A stretch of DNA of 64,000 bases, from assembly GCA_956465555.1 (NCBI GenBank), contig OY101119.1, forward strand, positions 1,722,629 through 1,786,628, written 5' to 3'. Within the stretch, counting starts at the first letter, position 1; the number at the start of each line of letters is the position of its first letter. The notes beneath the pieces are model-generated. The model made no database searches and had not been told where the DNA came from. It saw only the letters and a program-made list of their open reading frames with translations. Shown here in pieces: positions 22,522 through 33,413 of the stretch. This stretch comes from Nitzschia sp. pyKryTriq1. Lineage: Eukaryota > Bacillariophyta > Bacillariophyceae > Bacillariales > Bacillariaceae. The position numbers were made by a program, and so were the translations under genes.

Positions 22522-25500
22522 ATGGAGATGGAGCCCTTTGATAAATTGATTGAAAATCTTCAGCAGCGATCTGGGCGTAGGGACCCCCGCCAGCTTCGTT
22601 TGTCGTCGGTCGTTTCGGCAATTGTCGATGTGATAGTACGCGAGGGCCTCGAAGTCACTCCGCCAAGAGTGTACGCCAAAGCCGTGGTCACTCTAGAGGG
22701 CAGTCTTCAGAGAAATTATCAGGCTTTGGAGCAACTGATCGACTCGTTGTATACTCAAGCTTCCCTTCTCGAGCTTCTATGTACCGTGTTGCCCTTCTTG
22801 GAGGCCTCGACGGTTTCAGCAACATTTGCTACGACGGGAAGGGCTCTTCGTAGTTTACTGGAATCAATCATGGCAGTCGAAAGTGACACCATGGATGGCG
22901 CCTTCAATACAAAGGACGACATAAGTTGCATACCATCTGTTCTGTGCTCCCTCTGCAAGGCGTCAGCAATGCTCATTCGGTGCGTTTCAAACAATGGTGC
23001 CAAAGGGCCCGATGACAAAGTTGTGAGGCACTTGTTTAGAGGGACCTTGTCCCCTCTTCTCGATGACAAACATGATCGTGTAAGAACTGCTGCAAAGAAA
23101 GAAATTGGAGACCTGTTGGAAATGGAGGCGCCAAAATGTCATTCGGTGGTTCTGAAGGATGTCAACGCACACGTTATTGCGTCGCTTGGAGTGATTTCTT
23201 CCGCCAAGGATTCCGTTCGAAAATGCGGCGAGATGATGAATATCCTGGATCTTACCCGCTCATACATCATGTACCTTGATTTCACAACGATCGGTGAAAA
23301 ACTCATGCACGTACTTGTTGGACTCGTCGAGAAAGGCTCAGCTGTGGATCACGCTTTTGTCCCAAAAAAGAAAGACACAACCTCTGTTGTGTTGGTTTTT
23401 AACATTTTCCTATCGACGGTGTTAGTCATGGTGGAGTCAGATATTGATAGCGAGGTTATTGACCACTACGCTGGTCGAGTCCTGGCAACTTTACTCCAGG
23501 TTCGGCCAAATGCTATCCTCCGTGGTGCTGATTTGGAGACAAGCTCGGCCGCTCGTGAGCTCTTTGCGCAAGTGATGCTTTCGGCAGTAAGGCGCTTGGT
23601 TAGAGGCGACTTTAAGAAAGCCGCGATGCTACTCCCAGTGACCATTGGTCACCTCTTCCTTCTGGCCACCGAGAACGAGAAAGCTGAAATGGATCCAACA
23701 ATTACCGAACTATGGTTCTTAGAGCTCAAGCAGCTTATCCAGGTAGAGCTTGCTGATGCCCGTGTCAATGACCCTGCACTGCACGCTCAGTGTTGTGATT
23801 CCTGCCTGAAAGTTGTGAAGCCTATTCTTGGTCTTCACCATCAATGGGTTAACCACGGACCATTGATGTGCTTGGCAGAACTGATACTGCAAGCTAGTCC
23901 CGAGCATAAATTGGCCACTGAAAATATCACAACCTTGATATACTTGCGTGAGAAAGACGATCCTGCTTCACAGTCAGCAGCGGCACTTGGCGAAGCTATT
24001 TCTCGTGTTGTTCAAGGGTACGGTGTTGATAAATTTTGGGTCAGGGTCGATTTCCCCGGACTCTGTTTCTCAGGTAAGCAAGCGTGGCATTATTTTTACT
24101 CCTAGGTAGATTTTCAAGGCATGGCTAACTTTGTGTACACTCGAATGTGGTTCCAGGTAAACTTCCAAACGGCTATGCTTGGCTTGTGCAAATGATGCGG
24201 CAATCCGGTCCACCAGTCGGAGCAGTGTGTGACTCGCTGTCGTTTTTCCAGGATCAGGTGCTACCACTGGCTCGTCGCTTTGATACCTTGGCCGGAGACG
24301 GCTCAATCGACGATGTATCTCGACGAAATCTTGCAGCAGAACTTTGGTCGCTTTTCCCGGGCTTTTGTGTCCACCCAAAGGATCTTTCCACTTCGTTGCC
24401 CAAACTTGCCCCCACATTGGTTCGGGCTATGAAGGACAAAAGATACCCCCAACTTCTTGTAGGTACCTTGGTGGATATGTTCGTCTGATCTCCTGTCTGG
24501 CTTCGTTCTCACTCTGCTCGTCGCTTTTCTCCAGATTTCGATTTCCACTGGTCTAGACGCCCTGGCAACAGGGGTCCACGAGAGACTAGTAGAAACTGCA
24601 GAACTGATAGAAGAGTCGGAATTCGCTGATTGCCGCTCGGACGCTGACGTCTTGAAGGGTTTCTCTGAAAAACTACTTCCGACCATGTTCAAACTGGTAG
24701 ACGATCTTTATTGCTTGAAGCAGGGGGATACTAGTTTCGCGACCATTGAACCTAGGTCTGATGCAGACAGCCTATCGTCTCAGGCCAGTGCTCTGACCTG
24801 CGCTATCACCTCTCTTGCAAAGTTGGCCCCACCAAATCTTCTTCAAAGTCTGTTTACAAAAGTCATACATCGCCTTCTGGAGGCGTCCCAGGCGGAAGAG
24901 GACCTATCAGATAAAATGTGCTCTCTGCTTGCCTTGGCACAGGCCCTTTACACATCCCAGTGCCTGAGTGAGTCGAGCGTCGTCCTGCTTTACAGGGCTT
25001 TGAGGCCACTAATTGCAACAGATGAAACACAGCCCCGTACACAAAAGCGAGCCTACAAAGCGCTTGCGGAATTATGCAAATCAAAACCCTTCGTCACATC
25101 GGATGGGCGCTTACAGGAGCTTATCGAGTTGTTAACATCGTCAACTGCCACTTCGCAGATCTCGGCACGGTCCATGAGATTGCGATGTCTGGAGGCAATC
25201 ACTGACTCGCTTCGGGGCTCACCCGTAATTGAAGCATGGATTTATTCCTCTCTCCTTCCGGAAATCCTCCTCTGTCTCAAGGATTCGAACAAGAGGACTC
25301 GTGAATCTGCCTCAAACCTACTAATGTCAGTCTCCAAGGATGGCGCAGACACAGTGCTCCTGATTCAATGCGTCACAGCTGCCGTTGCTTCTGAAACGTC
25401 ACATATGAGATCAGCCGCTGTAACGGCTCTGTCAAAATTGGTACACGAGCACGGAAAAACAGATGAAAGAGTCCAAACATTGATTCCGTCCATTCTGCAG

Positions 25501-26403
25501 ACCGTCCTACTTCTTTCCGATGACCCTTCGAGAGAAGTTGCAAAGAGTCTTTTGGTGTTTGTGAGGGTGGCCGTGAAAACTTGCCCTCCAGAAACGATCA
25601 AGCCCCTCCTTCCTTCTGTTCTGGAAAGCTTGCTGAAGTATCACAAGGGAAAAGATCGTTTCAGGGGAAAGATCAAGATGCTAATGAAGAAGCTAGTCCG
25701 GATTTTTGGGTATGACTACTTGCTCCCCCTGATCCCAGAATCACAAAGTCAAATTGTTGCATACGTAAAGAAACTTCCAAAGATGGATGAAAAGGCAAAG
25801 AATGCGAAGCGAAGTCGACTTCAGTCTCGAGAGAAGTCAGTCGACGAAATGATGGCCTCCGATGAAGAGGACTCGGACGACGAAGGTGAGGCTAACAATG
25901 CCGATAGACAAGCAACTGGCAAGCGCGGAAGAGGCACACAAGGAGGAGCCATGGGTCAAACTCTTATTCGAAACGATGCTAGTGGGACAAACCTTGAAGT
26001 GAAAGACCTCACGAAGAAAGTTGGCAGAGCTGCAGATGAATTCGAAGATAGTGACGCTGACGACGAAGTGAAGTTCGATGATAGTGGACGACTCGTTGTT
26101 GCGTACGACGAAAAGGAAACCAAGAATGATGCAAGCAAACAACGGATGGATGAAGCTAACAGAAACAGCACACGTGACAGAGCTGTCGAGAAAGATCCAA
26201 GACGTCACAAGGATAAGGGGAAAAAGCTGGGCGATTCGTACAAGGCCAGAAAAGCTGGTGGCGACGTCAAGCGCAAGGGTCAGAAGCTTGATCCCTACGC
26301 CTACGTGCCTTTGGACGGGCGCAATTATACCAAGAAGAACCGACGAAATGCAGTGGAGCAGCTCGACACAGTTGTCCGAGGTAAAAAAAGACAAAAAAGA
26401 TAG
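22522..26403 (+). CDS. RRP12: Ribosomal RNA-processing protein RRP12, HEAT-repeat
   Basis: Three exons, 22522-24073, 24157-24458 and 24535-26403, give 1240 aa. The protein is almost entirely alpha-helical with HEAT-like repeats, for example LLPSVLESLLKYHKGKDRFRG and RGKIKMLMKKLVRIFGYDYL, the conserved end of the RRP12 core. It finishes with an acidic then basic tail (SDEEDSDDEGE; KGQKLDPYAYVPLDGRNYTKKNRR). RRP12 is a nuclear export and assembly factor for pre-40S and pre-60S particles. The length is close to the usual 1200-1300 aa. The frame is open upstream to 22459 through GTG, but ATG at 22522 is the first methionine (MEMEPFDKLIENLQQRSG). It shares a promoter with UTP12, another 18S-maturation factor. 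Confidence 0.94.
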
Positions 26404-26488
26404 CGCCTCTCTGCGAAAATGAGTGCATTATTGTGAACTTGAGAATAAATCCCAATAAGACAGATGATTGTATTCAAACTTCATTTCC

Positions 26489-27780
26489 TCAGCCCTGGCT
26501 GGAGGGGCCCCCGGAACCCTTATTGAGTCTGGCATTGTATTTTCTTCTGATCTGATAGAATAGTACAGCAAAGACCACAAAAGCACCAAAGAAGGCCTTC
26601 GCCGAAATAGCGTGCCCGAAAACAACTGCCGAGATGCAAATCGAAAACATTTGTCGCGTAGTCATGATGACGGTGAACACAATCGGGCCAAACTCCTTAA
26701 TGGTATAAAAAATACAGAGTTGCCCACTCGCCGACGTAATCGCGGTGATAATGTTGTATCGTAAAACCAGTGGGTTTGCGGCCAAAAATTCCCAGACCAC
26801 AGGAAGATCTCCGGTTATGATTAAACCCGCCATTGTGATGCAAATTGCAGAAACGTTCACCCCAAGCATCATCTGATAAGGATCGACGTTGGGACGGCCG
26901 TATTGCGTGTAGATCTTGTCTTGCCATTGCGATGTGAAGGAATCGAAGCAGATGTACATGATAAGAAAGAACAGACCAATGAGCTCCGTATCGGCGTCCT
27001 TACTTGAGCTCTTGCTGGCCATTGAAAATATTGCAACTCCAACTGTGATGAGTAGGGCTTCCGAATACTGGCTGAGAGGGTAGGAAGTCCCTTTCAGAAA
27101 TTTTCCCATGACCATGACAGGGATGATCTTGCTGCTCTTGAACACGGTTTGTACTGGAAAGGAGACATATTTCAAACTTTGAAGGGATTTGGGAAATAGA
27201 CAGATCCGTCATTAGAAGGCAGTAGACAGTAGTAGGTAGTTGCAGTAGTAGAGACAAGAAGAGCGAAAAATCGAAGGATACCCAGCCGGTCGTTGGATTT
27301 TTGAAACAGAGACACATGAGATTTCTGAACATTCTCAAAAGTAGACTACTCGGTGACTTACCTTGCGTATTGACTCCAACTACTCATAGTGTTACTGAGC
27401 GCACACGGAGTAAACGCCCAAAGCGGGGCAGTGTTGTTACTAAAAATCGAGCCATGCTTGATCCTGACTGCTATGGCAGCCACAATCACGGCCAAGAAGC
27501 GGTTGCTGAATACACAAAAGGCAGCCGAAGGGAATTTTCCACTGGGAACGCGTTCAGTGGGCGTGAACTGGGTGGTCATAATCAATTCCTGCATGTACCC
27601 CCAAGTCAAATAGGACGCCTGCAACCCGCAGAAGCAGGCGGCAAACTTGGTGGCTTGTTTGAAGAATTCCGGGTTGTTGGCAAAAGCCTTGGCAAAGAAA
27701 ACATTGACACCATCATTGGCATCATCTCCGAGGGGAACGTCGCGCGATGAAGATCTCGGTCGGTTGCCAGCTTCGGTCAT
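26489..27780 (-). CDS. Adenosine 3'-phospho 5'-phosphosulfate transporter (SLC35B-type)
   Basis: Exons 27780-27362 and 27176-26489 joined in phase 2 give 368 aa when started at ATG 27780. About ten hydrophobic helices and the motifs TWGYMQELIMT, SLKYVSFPVQTVFKSSKIIPV (quoted in adjacent parts) and FGPIVFTVIMTTRQMFS are typical of PAPS transporters (SLC35B2/B3). These import the sulfate donor into the Golgi for sulfotransferases. The splice rebuilds the family-typical LKYVSFP. The frame stays open up to 27936 but only via GTG. An ATG near 27980 followed by a good gtgagt donor suggests an extra 5' exon with a start at MAQNRNNKS. The acceptor is uncertain because a C/G homopolymer (27857-27870) lies in the candidate intron. 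The transporter call is firm; the first 50 residues are not. Confidence 0.9.
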
Positions 27781-27856
27781 CAGAGGCTTGGTATCCCTGC
27801 GGCGCAAAGTGGGAGGCGAAAGCAACTGTGAGCTACGGCATACCTGGAAACGGGAA

Positions 27857-27870
27857 GGGGGGGGGGGGGG
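27857..27870. repeat. G14 homopolymer
   Basis: A run of fourteen G on the plus strand lies within the putative 5' intron of the PAPS transporter gene. It is prone to length error in assembly. Confidence 0.9.
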
Positions 27871-27939
27871 AGCACGGGTCACGGCGTCTTCGGCGTTCTG
27901 AATATCCGCACAGCACGAATACGATCGAATACTCACTCT

Positions 27940-28743
27940 CTGTCCTCTGCGGTGCTCTTGTTGTTTCGATTCTGTGCCATTCTACGGGACATCCCAGTAA
28001 CAGCTAGCTGACTTGATGAGGACTGATAATGGAAGAGACTATTATTCAGTTTTCAGTTCTGAAAAGTCATCAGTCCACGAGTAGATATGGTGTCGGGTAC
28101 TCGTACCCGGTACTGTACCGTAGACAACTGCGGCATGTCCATGCCCTGCGCATGGTCATCATTCATTCATTTTCGACTGTCATACCATTACCGGTATTTT
28201 ACCTGGTACCGGCACACGGTATGATGCAAAAATTGAAGAATCAATCATCATCATGATCATCTCAAACGTTCACGCGCGCGGGGCTCGCCCGCCCGTGCCG
28301 CCGGATCCAGATCATTACGCCATTCGGGGACAGTCCCCGAATACATCACCTCCGCCCCTCTTCCGCCAACCACACCATCGCCCCAGAGGCAACAGGCAAC
28401 TTCGCATCATCTGACATCTGACCATGACGGCGGGAGAGAAGAGGGGCTCGTGACAAGTGATAACGGGAAGCGGGAAAGCGGAAAGCCGTGCAATAGTCTA
28501 CGAAGTACGACTGACTGGGTGTTGGCTGAGGGTCGGAGGTCGAACAAAATCTTTCTACTATACGTGTGCTAGTCAACTAGCCGGTATTGGAGCGAGAGGC
28601 AGGGTCTCTTCTCTAGTCGCCTTGCTACCGGTACGCTAGTAGAGACAACAAACGCAGGCCGAGAAGCGGACAAAACAAGCTGTTTCGTTTACCTTCTGAT
28701 TTCAAAGAGTGGAGGCTGGGCAGGTACCGGTACAAGCCCGAGT
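27940..28743. other. Divergent spacer (PAPS transporter / PPP4R2)
   Basis: Apart from the possible first exon of the transporter near 27930-27980, I see no gene. Four TACCGGTA sites lie between about 28190 and 28740. Confidence 0.5.
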
Positions 28744-31210
28744 ATGGAGGCTGTCAACAATACACGCGGACTGAAACCACAGAGCCAAGGGGGAGAAAAT
28801 ATGAGCGGCTCGGGGAATAAAGCGGAAATCCCGCTGCCGTCCGATTTGAAGCGTATCTTGAAAGAGGTGGCCAGAACGGGGGCTTGCTCCTGGCTTTCTT
28901 GGGACCAAGACGCGAAGGAACACCTGGCGGGTGAATATTCATATGGAGCCCCCGCTGGAAGCACGGGCAGATCCATGCTCGGTGCTTCCGCATCAGCGCC
29001 ATCCCTTACCGGTACAAGGCAGCCCTTTTCGACTCACCGAAGGCAAACGTCGTCAACGTTCTCCACGTCGTTGGCTCAGGCGCCGCCTCGGAAAAAACAT
29101 CGAAACAGTCTTCACAAGTCGGGCCGGAGGAGATTCACCAATTCAGATGGTTCGTCAACAGCTGGAGGCAACCGAAAACGACCCCTACTGCTCATAAGGA
29201 CCCACCCGAATACAACAGCAAATGCCAGCGCTTTCTCTGCTCCAGGATCAGCCGGCAGTGGTAGAACTTCTGGGAGCGAGCCAGATGATTCCACGCAGTA
29301 CGAATGTGACTCAGAGGGGACTTCGACAACTACAAATAGTGAGGTCAGTCTAGAAAGAATGCGCAAAAATCAGCAACGAATGAGCGTGAACGCACTGCAA
29401 ACATCACATAGGTCAGGCGGCACAGCATCGTTGGCAGACGACCAAGCAATTTCGCAATCTCTCAGAACACTGCAGGAAGCATTTCGTATGGCAGTTGCAA
29501 TTGTGCTTGATCATTTCTATCGAAATCGGGGTGGCTACAAACTATCGCCTGCTGAAAAACGCCGCAATGAAACACTCTTTGCAAACAGGGCCGAAAAGCT
29601 CAGTGGGTTGTCTCAGAAGGTGCACCCCCTGTCGCCCGAGGATGTTTTTCTCCAGCGGCGCCAGAAGCTAGTGGCTATGCTTTTACCGAGATCCTTAGTT
29701 GCCAGTGATGCTATCCAGAACACAAACGGCGCAGCAAATGAACCGCCATTCACAATTCAGCGCATTGCGGAAGTTTTGGTCGCACCGGAGAGAGTGAGTT
29801 AGGTTTCCAATAGTTGCGTTCGAGTTCTCTATTCTCTCTCACACTTGCGTGCGCTACAGTATTACACACAGACTCATAAACTATGTAACTGCCTAGAAAA
29901 GCTACTCTTGGTCACGTCATCGACAGGGGCATTTGGGGGGAGCACAGGTGGTGACACGTCTCAAAGCAGGAGGGAGGTGAGTACTTGCGCTTTAGAAACG
30001 ATCCAACGAGATTCGTTCCTGACTCTGCGTCAATTTTTGTTAAGGAGCGTGAAATGGCAGCACTTGCAGATGAGAGAGGGCGACAGGAATCAGAACTTCG
30101 TCAACGACGCATGCGACGAAGACCCGTATCCCCATCTGACGATGCAGCATTTGACAACAACACGGATATGATGCAACGAAGCAACGGGCATTTGAAGGAC
30201 GATCCAAATGCCTCAAAGTTCAAAGGCAGTGCTTCAAACGATGGCAAAAGCGGCGGTGATGACGGGGACGCGTTTTCATCGTCAGCGCGCGCTGCACATG
30301 GATCAAGAGAGATGCTTGAAGCAGCAGCCCGAGCATCACTGAGGACAAAGTTTGATCACGTTGGAATAGATCCACATTCTTCTCCCGACCGAGACGTGCG
30401 ATCAATCGCAGAAAATCGAGGCATGACCAATTCTCCGCCCCCTCCTAGTTTGGCCCTTTCGGCGGCTCCATCGAACATATCGCTTCAGAGTCATGGTGGA
30501 GTTTCTGGTTTTGTCCGGCAGCACGTATCTGACCAGAGCGGTGATCATCATTCCCTTCCACGTGTTCCCTCGCCTATCCTTTTTCCTCCGTCAAACGAAG
30601 CTACAATGCATTCAGCAACGAGTTTACAGCCGGGGACTAACATGCACATGCTGCAGCTTCATCATGCAGTAGCACTCGCAGGAGTATCCCTCGGGAGAGT
30701 ACCGCGCTCATCGTTGGAGCTGATGGGAATGGAAGATGGGGCTGGTGTAACAAGCCGCCAACATGGTGGCTCTGCAGATGGAGCAGACCTCGATGTAAGT
30801 GTTCAAATAAGCTATCGCCGTCTTTTGTCACGATGGGTTCCTTCGCTAATTCTTACTTATTTGAACAGGTTGAGCATGGCCGCTCCTCGGCTTCCAATTC
30901 CGACGTTGATTCGGAATCTGATGATATATCGTTGGACGATTCTGCCTCCGATAGGAGTGACGGTTCTGATTCAGGTTCAGGTACCCACTATGAGCCATTC
31001 ACCGCCGCCCGTGCCATGGCATTAAATAGGATGCAACAACAGCAACGACTTCAAAGCAGGGTTCTTACGTCTTTGAATTCGCTGCACCAGAGCGAGTTCC
31101 GCCCCCCAGCAGATTCAGAGTATCAAAGTGGAGATAGTATCGACTCGATGAGGGCGGAAGATTCTGGAGGGAGCGACTCTTCGTCCCAATCAAGCGATTT
31201 AGCCGATTGA
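28744..31210 (+). CDS. PPP4R2: Protein phosphatase 4 regulatory subunit 2
   Basis: Four exons, 28744-29793, 29860-29976, 30045-30794 and 30869-31210, all joined in phase 0, give 752 aa. The diagnostic block is PFTIQRIAEVLVAPERYYTQTHKLCNCLEKLLLV (split over the exon 1/2 junction), matching the FTIQR...LxxPxxxYxxxxKFLR region of PPP4R2 proteins. The N-terminal DLKRILKEVARTGACSWLSWD is the start of the same domain. Its partner is the PP4 catalytic subunit, with roles in centrosome maturation and gamma-H2AX dephosphorylation. The protein is longer than the roughly 420 aa of animal forms. The excess is disordered Ser/Asp/Gly-rich sequence, including a 150-residue insertion and an acidic C-terminus (SDVDSESDDISLDDSASD). 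The ATG at 28744 is the first in the frame. Confidence 0.88.
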
Positions 31211-31233
31211 TACCCAATAGCTAGAGAACAATT

Positions 31234-31680
31234 CTACTGCTGGTCATTGTATGCTAGGATTTGCGTCCGCCGTCCTGCAAAAGATATTATATCCGCTGAG
31301 CCTGGCCCCGCCTCATCATCTAAACCCAATCCCCCCTTTGAGATCCTTTCGTCTTCTGGATGCTTTGCTTCTTTGAGAACGAATTCTTCCCCCCCTAGAA
31401 ACCTCCAATTTTGGCCCACTCGATTGTAAAATGTTTCCCCAGAGCCACGAAGGGAAGCGTGTAGATTATTCTCAGCACCATCTTTCTGCGAATGCAATAT
31501 AGCCTCCCCAAAAGCCTCCATCACAGATCCGGACTCGAAGAACTTCAAGTCCACCTGTAGGGCAGGGGGGCTGCTGTCCTCCTTCGGTGGTCCCTCGACC
31601 TTCGCCAGGGCGTTCTCTAAACACGTGCTTATCAATCCGACTCCTGCAAGTGATATGGAAGCATCGGTGTCACTGGGCAT
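31234..31680 (-). CDS. Hypothetical protein, 148 aa
   Basis: A single-exon frame runs from ATG 31680 (MPSDTDASISLAGVGLIST...) to a stop at 31234, 23 bp from the convergent PPP4R2 stop. It has a mix of hydrophobic and charged residues (ALQVDLKFFESGSVMEAFGEAILHSQ, then GQNWRFLGGEEFVLKEA) that looks coding, but no family I recognise. The frame extends to 31755 without another ATG, so an upstream exon is possible. Confidence 0.55.
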   Translation of the reverse strand: MPSDTDASISLAGVGLISTCLENALAKVEGPPKEDSSPPALQVDLKFFESGSVMEAFGEAILHSQKDGAENNLHASLRGSGETFYNRVGQNWRFLGGEEFVLKEAKHPEDERISKGGLGLDDEAGPGSADIISFAGRRTQILAYNDQQ

Positions 31681-32708
31681 TGCTTTTGCTTTTATTTTGT
31701 TGAGTGGACCTTTCAAAGCATTCGCTATTGAATTGTAAATACGTACAAGATACAAGTGTTGCGAATTATTGTGAAGTTGTAGAGGTTATAGAGAATACTA
31801 CTTGTACTGTACTCGTACTGGTACGTACCGGAGGGGAGGAGATCTATGAGAGAGAATGGGCGGCTCGACAGCCGGCCAGACGGAGGCAGTACGAGTTTCG
31901 CCAAAATGGAAGGCGCACAGTCAGAACAGGTCCGTCTGTCCACCGGATCTGTTCGCTTACGTCATAATTCGGAGCCACGATTTTTTGTCCAGTCGCGTCT
32001 CGGAAGATCCGGAATCCGGAAGCACAATCACCAGCTATCTCCTCTCTGTACTCCCGTTTGTATCTTGTTTCAAGATCCGAACTATAGTATCCTGAGAGGA
32101 AGCGCCTGTCACCTCCAGCTCCTTCTCCAGCTCCCTCACCGACTCCTCTTTACACCTTGATGAGAAGGAAGCAAGGAGATGTACCCAAGGGTATTCCCAA
32201 AAGAGGACGACTTTGCTATGCAAATCGAAATCGACTACTAGAGAGGGACATAACGTAGGCCAGCGAATTATTCTTCTACCGGTATCATCTACTACTGTAG
32301 ATCATCGGTCTACAGTGTCCGAGAGAGTTGAGGGTTAGCGCCTGCGTCATGAATGGATGGTAGACGACTCATCCGATTGGATCTCCATATGGGACTGTTT
32401 CTGTACGATACGTACTGGTATTTGGTATATTCAGTATATTATTCACGACAATGGATCGATCGGCAACGATGCTCGCCCGCCGTCCGCTGTGTGGCCGCCA
32501 CCGACGCCACAACAACATTGTATATTGTATCTGGTAACATTGCGGTGCTATCGTACGGTAGTACCTGGTAGTGCGTAGTGGTTACAATACTTGTACCTTA
32601 GTAGTGCACCATAACCCTTCTAGATCTGTTCGGAGCTCACCTCACTACAGGTTTCGTTTAAAAGTTGCTCGCGAAGTGTCCTACGAATACTAGTAGCAGA
32701 GAATTAAG
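31681..32708. other. Divergent spacer (hypothetical / EMC8-9)
   Basis: Roughly 1 kb with GTAC words near 31800-31835, a CTACTAGAGAGG stretch near 32236 and TACCGGTA at about 32278. A minus-strand frame (32035-32223) lacks an ATG and is not called. Confidence 0.5.
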
Positions 32709-33320
32709 ATGGGGCAGAATGAGGGAGAAGTTGTCGTTTCGCCACTTGCCTTCACGATGATTGCAATGCATTCTCTGACCTATCCCACCGCTCAGGTACA
32801 CGGGATCTTGATAGGGTCGTTGCAGGGATCCACAGTCAAAGTTGTTGATGCTCTTCCTGTTTGCCATGAAAGTCCAACAAAACCACTCGTGGAATCTGCG
32901 TTGGCTATGTCCCTGTCTTCGCTTCAAGATGGCTCGACCATTGTAGGGTGGTACAGCGTCCCAGAGCTTGTCGGAGACGGAAAACCTGGTGCGGCGGAAT
33001 TGAGGATTGCGGCAGGCTTGGAAGCAGTGGCAAAAAACCCAGTCCTCGTTACTGTGTCAAAGATTGCCGTGGAGAAACTGGCGACAGCAGATGACCTCTC
33101 TGGAGAAGAACTGCTGGAAGCTTTCGGAAAAGATTTCGGAAAGCAATGGAAGGAGAGGCTTGTTGCTTCGATCAGCTCCAAGGAAAGCTCAGCGCGGGCT
33201 GTGCAGGCTTTGTTGGGCGAAAAATGTCTCTACGACCTAGTAGATCACTGGCTGGCTCCGTCGTCCACTGAGTGGCCAAGGACGGCAGAACTTCAAGAGA
33301 AAATCAAGAAGCATCTTTGA
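32709..33320 (+). CDS. EMC8: ER membrane protein complex subunit 8/9
   Basis: A single exon of 203 aa. The N-terminus VVVSPLAFTMIAMHSLTYPTAQVHGILIGSLQG is the UPF0172 (EMC8/9) MPN-like fold start. PVCHESPTKPLVESALAMS and IVGWYSVPELVGD follow in the family order. The MPN metal ligands of proteases are absent, as expected for this family. The EMC inserts tail-anchored and multipass proteins in the ER; EMC8 or EMC9 sits on its cytosolic side. The EMC8 versus EMC9 choice is arbitrary outside vertebrates, which alone have both. Confidence 0.92.
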   Translation: MGQNEGEVVVSPLAFTMIAMHSLTYPTAQVHGILIGSLQGSTVKVVDALPVCHESPTKPLVESALAMSLSSLQDGSTIVGWYSVPELVGDGKPGAAELRIAAGLEAVAKNPVLVTVSKIAVEKLATADDLSGEELLEAFGKDFGKQWKERLVASISSKESSARAVQALLGEKCLYDLVDHWLAPSSTEWPRTAELQEKIKKHL

Positions 33321-33413
33321 TCAATGCCAGACAAAACACCTCTAGTCAAATATAGTGTTTTCATACTGCAACGCTTCACTGAAATTATTACATTCATTAT
33401 GGTAACTCTAGCT

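Noticed and set aside
31234-32223. A larger spliced gene joining the 148-aa frame to the minus-strand frame at 32035-32223
   Set aside because: The upstream frame lacks an ATG and no good donor/acceptor pair links the two.
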